This document shows, piece by piece, positions 1 through 5,278 of a stretch of 5,716 bases of DNA. Source of the stretch: an uncultured Clostridia bacterium (GTDB lineage Bacteria > Bacillota > Clostridia > RGIG6154); contig CAKSHV010000106.1 in the NCBI GenBank assembly GCA_934457515.1, positions 1-5,716 of the forward strand, read 5' to 3'. The notes below the pieces were generated by a model. That model was not told the DNA's origin. It did no database searches and worked only from the letters and a program-made list of their open reading frames with translations. The position numbers and the translations under genes were made by a program. Within the stretch, counting starts at the first letter, position 1; the number at the start of each line of letters is the position of its first letter.

Positions 1-698
1 AACATACAGCGATTAACAGAGCGCTGAAAGAAACAATATCCGAATTATTTCTTATTGCTGATTCAGATGATTCTTTTGCTGAAAATGCATTGGAGATATT
101 TATTAAAGCGTGGGATTCTATTCCAAATGAAAATAAACATTTGTATAAAGGCGTTATTGCAAAATGTTATAATGCTGAGGATCGAACACCCATTGGGAAA
201 TATCCGGAGTATATGTTTGACAGTAACGATCTTGAAGCATATTTTGGTCTTCGGCTATGTTTTGAGAAATGGAATATTGTTCGCACGGATGTGATGAAAG
301 AAATACCTTTTCCGGAGCCAACGGAAAAGCTGAAGTTCTATCCGGAGTCTGTTGTGTGGTGGAGAATGGCACGAAAATATAAAACACGGTATATTGATGA
401 AAATATACGAGCATATTATCATGATCAAGAAAATTCCGTTATAAAGCAAAGCGCAGGCCGAGCTAGAGAAACGATTTATTTGTGGCGATATTATATAAAT
501 GAGGCAATGGATTATTTTTGGAAATATCCGAAAGCGTTCTTAAAAGCATATATAGGATACAGTAGAGATAATATCCGAGTTAGAAACAGTTTTGCTAAAG
601 CACTTTCATCAGTCAAAGGAGTATATAGAAAATTGTTTGTCACCTTGGGGTATCCGTTAGGGTATATTTTGGCAGCAAAGAAGGGGATTCGCAAATGA
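1..698 (+). CDS. Glycosyltransferase family 2-like protein, C-terminal part (5' end outside window)
   Basis: The reading frame is open from base 3 to the TGA at 696-698, giving 231 visible residues; the start lies upstream of the window. It begins inside the GT-A nucleotide-sugar domain: a hydrophobic strand (ELFLIA) runs into D-S-D-D at visible residues 20-23, the position of the metal-binding DXD motif of GT2 enzymes. A PESVVWW segment (Glu at visible residue 115) is placed where GT2 enzymes carry their catalytic acidic residue. It is followed by the typical YIDENIRAYYHDQ strand, seen near the end of GT2 catalytic domains. The remainder is basic and aromatic and ends in a short hydrophobic stretch, suggesting membrane association. 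The inferred role is transfer of a sugar from a nucleotide sugar to a lipid-linked polysaccharide precursor on the cytoplasmic face. Donor and acceptor cannot be told. The stop overlaps the next start (ATGA), so translational coupling is likely. The family call is fairly sure; the specificity is unknown. Confidence 0.85.
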   Translation, partial: HTAINRALKETISELFLIADSDDSFAENALEIFIKAWDSIPNENKHLYKGVIAKCYNAEDRTPIGKYPEYMFDSNDLEAYFGLRLCFEKWNIVRTDVMKEIPFPEPTEKLKFYPESVVWWRMARKYKTRYIDENIRAYYHDQENSVIKQSAGRARETIYLWRYYINEAMDYFWKYPKAFLKAYIGYSRDNIRVRNSFAKALSSVKGVYRKLFVTLGYPLGYILAAKKGIRK

Positions 699-1690
699 GT
701 AAATTAACATCCATATGTTATATAATTCCATATTTCGGAAAATTGCCGGCAGGGTTTAGAATGTGGTTGTTGTCCTGCGCAGCCAACAAAACCGTAGACT
801 GGATTCTTTTTACCGATGATAAAACAAATTATGATTATCCTCAAAATGTAAAAGTAAAATATTGTTCTTATGAAGATATCAAAAGCAGAATTCAAAGCTG
901 CTACGATTTTACAATAACAATAAGCCGTCCATGGAAGTTATGTGATTTCAAACCTGCATATGGCGAGATTTTTGCTGATGAATTAAAAGGGTATGATTTT
1001 TGGGGTCATTGTGATATGGATTTAATATGGGGGGACATCAGAAATTTTATAACGGAAGACGTTTTAGCTCAATACGACAAAATCGGATTTCAGGGACATT
1101 CGACATTATATAGAAACACACCTGAAGTGAATAGCCGCTATAGGAATCATTCAGAAAGAATTATAGATTACAAAGAGGTGTTTACAAGTCCCGACGGTTG
1201 TTTTTTTGATGAAGTTGTTATGACAGATTTATATAAATCTTTGCGCATTCCGCAGTATACGAAAACAAATTTTGCGCATTTGGATCGCTTTACGACCAGC
1301 TTTTATTTGCTTTATTTGCCGGAAAAAGACGGATACAAAAATAATCGGCAAGTGTTTACATGGGAAAACGGAAAAATAATAAGAAATTACCTTGATAGAG
1401 GGGAAATCAAGAAAGAGGAGTTTATGTATTTACATCTTTTTTCGCGGCCAATTTCTTTTAAGGCAAAAGTATATCGGAACAATGCTGTTTATGTGATTTA
1501 TCCTGATGTTGTTAAAGATATTGCTAAGGAACGAATTACACCTCGATTCATTAATAAACACGGAACGTGTAACATATTAAAATTTTACTTAAAAGTTGCT
1601 CTTTTGAATAGAAAAAAAATAACATTAAAAAAAGTTATTTTTAACTTAAAGAAAAAAGCTGAGCTTGCGGCTAATAGAGGATTTAATTAA
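695..1690 (+). CDS. DUF6625-type putative polysaccharide glycosyltransferase
   Basis: The 331-residue protein starts at an ATG overlapping the previous stop (ATGA at 695-698), with an AAGGGG ribosome binding site at 681-686, eight bases upstream. The layout resembles a GT-A enzyme. An N-terminal strand (ICYIIPYFGKLP, residues 7-18) is followed by a second strand ending in TDD (40-42). A conserved KLCDFKPAYG block sits at 81-90, and the hallmark WGHCDMDLIWGD at 103-114 contains a DXD-like D107-x-D109 probably binding metal and nucleotide sugar. A YLHLFSRP motif lies at 245-252. I recognise this pattern as the DUF6625 family, common in capsule and exopolysaccharide clusters and usually annotated as unknown or glycosyltransferase. 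The C-terminal 40 residues are very basic, which would suit binding to the inner membrane face. Sugar specificity cannot be read from sequence. It abuts the flippase gene without a gap, so both probably share a transcript and repeat-unit pathway. Confidence 0.8.
   Translation: MSKLTSICYIIPYFGKLPAGFRMWLLSCAANKTVDWILFTDDKTNYDYPQNVKVKYCSYEDIKSRIQSCYDFTITISRPWKLCDFKPAYGEIFADELKGYDFWGHCDMDLIWGDIRNFITEDVLAQYDKIGFQGHSTLYRNTPEVNSRYRNHSERIIDYKEVFTSPDGCFFDEVVMTDLYKSLRIPQYTKTNFAHLDRFTTSFYLLYLPEKDGYKNNRQVFTWENGKIIRNYLDRGEIKKEEFMYLHLFSRPISFKAKVYRNNAVYVIYPDVVKDIAKERITPRFINKHGTCNILKFYLKVALLNRKKITLKKVIFNLKKKAELAANRGFN
1615..1642. repeat. AT-only inverted repeat inside the 3' end of the DUF6625 gene
   Basis: AAAAATAAC (1615-1623) and GTTATTTTT (1634-1642) are perfect 9-base inverted arms around a 10-base A-rich loop. 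They sit in the Lys-rich C-terminal coding part, about 50 bases before the flippase start. The stem is almost entirely A-U, so as RNA it would be weak. It may simply reflect Lys, Asn, Ile and Phe codons in AT-rich DNA. Confidence 0.35.
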
Positions 1691-3226
1691 ATGAAAAAAA
1701 GCGGAAATAAAAACATTTTGATTAAAACACTACAGCTGATAATTGCCGCGTTTGTTGCAAAGGGATTTGGGTTTGTCCGTGAGATGGTTTTAGCCAATTA
1801 TTACGGGGCGAGTGCAACATCGGATGTTTATGTTGCGGTGCAAAATATTCCTGCAGTTATTTTTTCCGTATTCGGAACCGCGGTTGTAACCGGATTTATA
1901 CCGCTGTACAGCGAAATCAATGTGCAGAACGGAAAAGATAAGGCAGATCGGTTTGCAAACAATGTTTTTAATATTTTCTTGCTGCTGGCTATAATCCTGA
2001 CGGTGGCGGGAATTGTTTTCTCAAAAGAACTTGTATATGTTTTTGCGGGCGGTTTTTCGGGAAAAACATTTGATTTGTGCAACACATTTGCCAAAATTAT
2101 TATGCCGACAAGCATTGCCATTATTTTAGTTTATGTGTATAATGCATATCTGCAGTTAGAGGGACACTTTAATCAAAATTCACTGATGAATGTGCCGTAT
2201 AATGTGATTCAAATTTTGTTTATTGTCGGTGCATTTTACATAAATAATGTTTACTGCCTTGCAATAGGTATATTGCTGGCATCGTTTTCGCAGCTTTTAT
2301 ATTTGCGAATTTTGGTTGCACGCAAAACCAAATTCAGGCACAACCCGATTTTGGATTTGAGAGATCCTCATATTATCAAGATGCTGATTCTTGTCGGACC
2401 GGTTTTTATCAGTACGGGTGTGAATCAGCTGAATACAATTATTGACAGAACACTGGCTTCGCGGTTGGTTGAAGGGAGTGTATCTGCCTTAAATTATGCA
2501 AGCGAAGTCACAAATATTATTGTGCAGGTTATTATTTTGAGTCTTACTACAATTTTATATCCGAAAATGACGCGTCTGTTTGCAGAAAACAACCGAACTG
2601 CCCAGGGTGAGTTTTCGGAAAAATATATAAATGTTGTGTCGGTTCTTGTTTTGCCGCTCTCGGGGCTGTTGTTTGTGTTTTCAGATGAAGTCATTCAAAT
2701 TTTGTTCGGCAGAGGCGCATTTAACGGCGATACGGTACAGTTTGTGAGTGCGGCGTTGAAGGCGTATGCAGTCGGGATTGCAGGCGTTTCCTTCCGCGAT
2801 GTGTTGAATAAATTCTTTTATGCTATGAAAGATACGGTAACACCGATGATAAACGGAATTATTGCAGTTGTGTGCAATATTTCGCTGAACTTTTTGCTGA
2901 TTGGAAAGTATGAATATATCGGACTTGCAGTTGCAACATCTGTTGCGTCTACCGTGACGACAATATCCATGTTTATAAAACTGTTTAAAAAAATGCCGCA
3001 AATCCGAGTTAAATGGGTTATAAAAGAGTTTGCTGCAGCACTTGCGGGAACTCTGACAATGTGCGTAGCCGGGAGTTTATTCCTCGCAAAAGTTTCTATT
3101 CAAAATGTGCTTTTGCGCAGCATGACAGGAGGGTGCCTTTGCGTCTTGGTTTACGGCACTGTTCTGTTTATAGTAAAGGAAACAATGATACATAACTTGG
3201 TGATGAAATTTGTAAAAACGGAGTGA
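1691..3226 (+). CDS. MurJ/MviN-family lipid-linked sugar flippase (divergent, polysaccharide-cluster type)
   Basis: The 511-residue polytopic membrane protein has the length and the roughly 14 hydrophobic segments expected of the MOP-superfamily MurJ/MviN flippases. The start is ATG immediately after the previous stop, with AGAGG at 1676-1680. Family landmarks are GFGFVRE (25-31), T-S-D45, FIPLYSE (69-75), NQLNTIIDRTLASRL (245-259), FGRGAFN (339-345) and FFYAMKDTVTP (375-385). It should move an undecaprenyl-linked saccharide from the cytoplasmic to the outer leaflet. Compared from memory with E. coli MurJ, R24 and D39 are kept (R30, D45), R18 is Lys24, R52 has no Arg counterpart anywhere in residues 46-71, and R270 aligns with Glu272 in NYASE. 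These cavity residues are essential in E. coli, so I infer a changed substrate, probably the repeat unit made by the neighbouring glycosyltransferases, a job normally done by Wzx. It could still be a lipid II flippase; no gene symbol is given for that reason. Confidence 0.87.
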   Translation: MKKSGNKNILIKTLQLIIAAFVAKGFGFVREMVLANYYGASATSDVYVAVQNIPAVIFSVFGTAVVTGFIPLYSEINVQNGKDKADRFANNVFNIFLLLAIILTVAGIVFSKELVYVFAGGFSGKTFDLCNTFAKIIMPTSIAIILVYVYNAYLQLEGHFNQNSLMNVPYNVIQILFIVGAFYINNVYCLAIGILLASFSQLLYLRILVARKTKFRHNPILDLRDPHIIKMLILVGPVFISTGVNQLNTIIDRTLASRLVEGSVSALNYASEVTNIIVQVIILSLTTILYPKMTRLFAENNRTAQGEFSEKYINVVSVLVLPLSGLLFVFSDEVIQILFGRGAFNGDTVQFVSAALKAYAVGIAGVSFRDVLNKFFYAMKDTVTPMINGIIAVVCNISLNFLLIGKYEYIGLAVATSVASTVTTISMFIKLFKKMPQIRVKWVIKEFAAALAGTLTMCVAGSLFLAKVSIQNVLLRSMTGGCLCVLVYGTVLFIVKETMIHNLVMKFVKTE

Positions 3227-3228
3227 TG

Positions 3229-3234
3229 AGGGGG
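3229..3234 (+). promoter_or_regulatory. Ribosome binding site of the acyltransferase gene
   Basis: AGGGGG lies seven bases before ATG 3242 and only four before the in-frame GTG at 3239. The spacing favours ATG 3242 as start. The site starts just after the flippase stop codon (3224-3226), so termination of the flippase could feed initiation here. Confidence 0.65.
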
Positions 3235-3241
3235 ATGCGTG

Positions 3242-4192
3242 ATGAGCAATGCGCAGATAGGGCGACTGCATTGGATTGACGTCTTAAAAGGAATCGGAAT
3301 CTTTCTTGTTGTTCTGGGGCATATCGGGATGGGAAATTCATTGCAGCGCTGGATATATTCATTTCATATGCCTATGTTTTTTATGCTGTCAGGGATGTTG
3401 TGGGCAGGAAGAAGAGGTTTGTCTTGCAATTTTATGGATTTTTTGAAGAAAAGGACAATATCGCTGTTGATACCGTATGTATTATTCAGATTGCTTTTGT
3501 TTGTATATTGGTTATATATAGAATCACATTTCCGCGCTTTGGATTTGGGTCCTATATGGTTTTTAATTGTACTGTATGCAGATGAGTTGATTGTATTTTT
3601 ACTGTCTCGTAAATTCAGAAATGCAGCCGTTTCATACGTTGTGTTGTTTATTATATCCTGCGCTGTTTTATATGTGTGTGACGTATTTCATTTCTCCTCG
3701 AATAACGCGTTTTCTGCGTGGTTTACACGCATTGCAGACGGTATGATGTGGTACTTGGCGGGATGTGTATGCTCGTTATTTAAGGAAAGGCTTTTGAGAA
3801 AGCACAATACCATACTTATCCTAGCCGCTTTGAACTCTGTTGCTGTAAGCCAAATAAATGCTGAAGTTTCCATGTGGAGCAACGTTTTCGGGTTCATTCC
3901 CTTATACATTCTGGGCGGTCTGTCCGGAACAGCTTTTTTAATGTGCTTATGCAAGGAAGTAATAAAAGGCAACAGATTGACAGAATGGTACGGAAGAAAT
4001 ACAGTTATCATACTTGCCACGCATGAACCGATAAAGAGGGTTGTTTTGAAATGTATTGAGTGGACATGCTGTAAAATCGGTATATGTGTTTCTGTTGAAA
4101 ATCTGCAAAAAAAATATTTGGTCGGCTTTGCTTGTTGTGGTGATTGTTTTTGCTACGGAAGTTTTGGTCATTCGTGTTTTTCGGTTGATTAA
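3242..4192 (+). CDS. Acyltransferase family 3 (fucose 4-O-acetylase-like) membrane protein, C-terminus apparently frameshifted
   Basis: As read, the product has 316 residues and many membrane helices. Near the N-terminus it shows WIDVLKGIGIFLVVLGH (11-27), with the probable catalytic His27 preceded by Lys16 at the R-x10-H position of acyltransferase-3 proteins, then WIYSFHMPMFFMLSG (37-51), GPIWFL (103-108) and NTVIILATHEPI (253-264). This pattern is that of the NolL/COG3594 type O-acetyltransferases, which use an acyl-CoA-derived group to acetylate sugars of surface polysaccharides at the membrane. Its place after two glycosyltransferases and a flippase fits modification of the same polymer. 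The last 25 or so residues (Cys- and Gly-rich) do not look like a membrane helix. Reading one base ahead after the A8 run at 4107-4114 gives a normal final helix and basic tail, ending at 4241, for about 332 residues. The gene may be damaged, phase variable, rescued by slippage, or carry a sequencing error. The exact sugar acetylated is unknown. Confidence 0.83.
   Translation: MSNAQIGRLHWIDVLKGIGIFLVVLGHIGMGNSLQRWIYSFHMPMFFMLSGMLWAGRRGLSCNFMDFLKKRTISLLIPYVLFRLLLFVYWLYIESHFRALDLGPIWFLIVLYADELIVFLLSRKFRNAAVSYVVLFIISCAVLYVCDVFHFSSNNAFSAWFTRIADGMMWYLAGCVCSLFKERLLRKHNTILILAALNSVAVSQINAEVSMWSNVFGFIPLYILGGLSGTAFLMCLCKEVIKGNRLTEWYGRNTVIILATHEPIKRVVLKCIEWTCCKIGICVSVENLQKKYLVGFACCGDCFCYGSFGHSCFSVD
4107..4114 (+). 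repeat. A8 homopolymer at the apparent frameshift point
   Basis: Eight consecutive A follow CTGC. Read in frame, they give Leu-Gln-Lys-Lys-Tyr and then an unlikely C-terminus. With seven A they would give Leu-Gln-Lys-Asn-Ile-Trp and then a hydrophobic helix. Runs of this length are known hot spots for replication, transcription and sequencing slippage. Which of these applies cannot be judged from one sequence. Confidence 0.7.
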
Positions 4193-4241
4193 AAATGAGT
4201 GTCCTTTTGCGGGTAAGAAAATATTATCTTTTGTGCATTAG
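4113..4241 (+). other. Out-of-frame coding remnant: probable true C-terminus of the acyltransferase
   Basis: In the frame one base ahead of the acyltransferase, codons from the end of the A8 run to the TAG at 4239-4241 encode NIWSALLVVVIVFATEVL followed by VIRVFRLIKNECPF and a Lys-rich end. This is a textbook final membrane helix with a positively charged cytoplasmic tail, as expected at the end of acyltransferase-3 proteins. No separate start with a ribosome binding site serves this segment, so it is best read as part of the upstream gene after a one-base shift. Confidence 0.7.
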
Positions 4242-4252
4242 GTGCGCCTAAT
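4237..4252. repeat. Short inverted repeat between acyltransferase and nucleotidyltransferase
   Basis: ATTAGG and CCTAAT form a 6-bp perfect stem around the loop TGCG. It spans the restored-frame stop codon (4239-4241) and ends six bases before the next ribosome binding site. No T-tract follows, so it is not a normal rho-independent terminator. It could be a weak RNA hairpin, an operator half-site pair or chance. Confidence 0.3.
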
Positions 4253-4257
4253 TGAAT

Positions 4258-4262
4258 GGAGG
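4258..4262 (+). promoter_or_regulatory. Ribosome binding site fixing the nucleotidyltransferase start
   Basis: GGAGG lies ten bases before ATG 4273. An in-frame TTG at 4252 lies upstream of this site and so cannot use it, and no good site precedes the TTG. The family's proteins also begin close to the AAG-GSRFGG loop, which agrees with ATG 4273. Confidence 0.75.
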
Positions 4263-4272
4263 AAAAAGTAAA

Positions 4273-5196
4273 ATGAAAACAACATTGGTAATTATGGCGG
4301 CGGGGATTGGGTCGCGGTTTGGCGGCGGGATTAAGCAACTGGAGCCGGTGGATGATTTTAACCATATTATTATGGATTATTCCGTGCATGATGCAATTGA
4401 AGCGGGATTTGAGCATGTGGTTTTTATCATTCGTAAAGACATTGAAAGCGCGTTTAGGGCGGCAATCGGCGACCGGATGGAGAAGGTCTGTTCTTCGTGC
4501 GGCGTGACGGTTGATTACGCGTTTCAGGATATAAATGACATTCCCGGTGCGCTGCCGGACGGCAGGACAAAGCCGTGGGGCACGGGTCAGGCGGTGCTTG
4601 CCGCAAAAGGCGTGCTTAAAAATCCGTTTGTTGTTATCAATGCGGACGATTATTACGGCAAAGAGGGCTTCAAGGCGCTTCGCGAGCATTTGATAAGCGG
4701 CGGAAAATCCTGCATGGCTGGGTTTGTTTTAGAACACACCCTGTCTGACAACGGCGGCGTAACCCGCGGCATTTGCAAGATGGACGCAGATAAAAATTTG
4801 ACAGAAGTTGTGGAGACGAAGAACATTATCCGCACGGCACGCGGGGCAGAGGCGGACGGCATATCCGTTAATACCGATTCACTGGTTTCGATGAACATGT
4901 GGGGGCTGACGCCCGACTTTTTAGAAGTGCTTGAAAGCGGATTTAAGACATTTTTTGAAGAAGAGGTGCCAAGCGACCCGCTTAAGGCGGAGTTCTTAAT
5001 TCCGTCGTTCGTCGGATCGCTTTTGGAGCAGGGCAAAATCAACGTAAAAGTGCTGAAATCAAACGACACATGGTACGGCATGACCTATAAAGAAGATGTT
5101 GCTGCCGTGAAAAACAGCTTTAAGAAGATGTTAGACAGCGGCTTGTACAAGTCTGATTTGTTTTCAGATCTCGGAAATACAGCGCTAAAAAGTTGA
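4273..5196 (+). CDS. Sugar-phosphate nucleotidyltransferase-like protein (NTP_transferase fold)
   Basis: The 307-residue protein opens with LVIMAAGIGSRFGGGIKQLEP (core at residues 8-25), the nucleotide-binding signature loop of NTP:sugar-1-phosphate transferases, with Lys21 as the likely phosphate-contacting residue. Further landmarks are DGRTKPWGTGQAVLAA (96-111), VINADDYYG (121-129; Asp125/Asp126 in the metal site), SMNMWG (206-211), a DPLKAEF block (235-241) and WYGMTYKED (267-275). I recognise a family of roughly 300-residue bacterial nucleotidyltransferases that is widespread in Clostridia and still lacks a well-defined substrate. The general reaction would be NTP plus sugar phosphate giving NDP-sugar plus pyrophosphate in the cytosol. 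It lies 31 bases beyond the restored acyltransferase stop and could feed the polysaccharide pathway. Its GC-richer composition, however, is unlike the upstream genes and suggests a resident gene next to a variable cluster. It is intact. I see no promoter of its own. Confidence 0.88.
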   Translation: MKTTLVIMAAGIGSRFGGGIKQLEPVDDFNHIIMDYSVHDAIEAGFEHVVFIIRKDIESAFRAAIGDRMEKVCSSCGVTVDYAFQDINDIPGALPDGRTKPWGTGQAVLAAKGVLKNPFVVINADDYYGKEGFKALREHLISGGKSCMAGFVLEHTLSDNGGVTRGICKMDADKNLTEVVETKNIIRTARGAEADGISVNTDSLVSMNMWGLTPDFLEVLESGFKTFFEEEVPSDPLKAEFLIPSFVGSLLEQGKINVKVLKSNDTWYGMTYKEDVAAVKNSFKKMLDSGLYKSDLFSDLGNTALKS

Positions 5197-5221
5197 TTTA
5201 ATTTGCGCGGTGTGGTATACT
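5193..5221 (+). promoter_or_regulatory. Sigma-A type promoter with extended -10
   Basis: TTGATT (-35, 5193-5198) and TATACT (-10, 5216-5221) are separated by exactly 17 bases, and TGG directly before the -10 makes it an extended -10. The -35 element overlaps the TGA stop (5194-5196) of the nucleotidyltransferase. Transcription would begin near 5228 and give a leader of about 50 bases before the next start codon. No terminator is visible in front of it, so read-through from upstream is possible as well. Confidence 0.7.
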
Positions 5222-5248
5222 GAATGCAGACAGGTAAGTTTTGACGGC

Positions 5249-5263
5249 GCCGCGGCATGCGGC
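5249..5263 (+). other. GC-rich hairpin in the 5' leader
   Basis: GCCGC and GCGGC can pair as a 5-bp GC stem with a 5-base loop, ending five bases before the GGAG ribosome binding site at 5269-5272. It is too short for a riboswitch and has no T-tract. It might modulate translation initiation or be chance in a GC-rich leader. Confidence 0.3.
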
Positions 5264-5278
5264 AGATTGGAGTAAATC

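Noticed and set aside
90..92. TTG as start of the first gene
   Set aside because: The frame continues upstream to base 3 and carries the DSDD motif before this codon, so the gene is truncated by the window edge and does not start here.
3239..3241. GTG as start of the acyltransferase
   Set aside because: It is only four bases from AGGGGG, while the following ATG 3242 has a normal seven-base spacing. The proteins differ by one Met only.
3223..3246. Direct repeat GTGATGAG at 3223-3230 and 3239-3246
   Set aside because: Only eight bases match, and both copies are made of stop, start and ribosome-binding sequence. Chance is enough to explain it.
4184..4227. Possible promoter before the nucleotidyltransferase (TTGATT 4185-4190, TATTAT 4222-4227)
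   Set aside because: The spacer is about 31 bases, and no other -35 lies 16-18 bases before TATTAT. It was not supported.
4252..4254. TTG as start of the nucleotidyltransferase
   Set aside because: It lies upstream of the GGAGG site, which serves ATG 4273, and it would add seven residues not expected in the family.
4189..4689. Long open frame on the minus strand (166 residues) across the acyltransferase-nucleotidyltransferase gap
   Set aside because: It lies opposite the well-supported nucleotidyltransferase, is rich in Arg, His and Cys with no recognisable motif, and has no suitable ribosome binding site that I could see. It is a coding shadow.
4653..5081. Minus-strand open frame of 142 residues inside the nucleotidyltransferase
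   Set aside because: It is fully antisense to conserved motifs of the + strand gene, and its Ser/Pro-rich composition is typical of a shadow frame.
5197..5278. Terminator after the nucleotidyltransferase
   Set aside because: The only hairpin (5249-5263) lies downstream of the promoter and is followed by a ribosome binding site, not by a T-tract.
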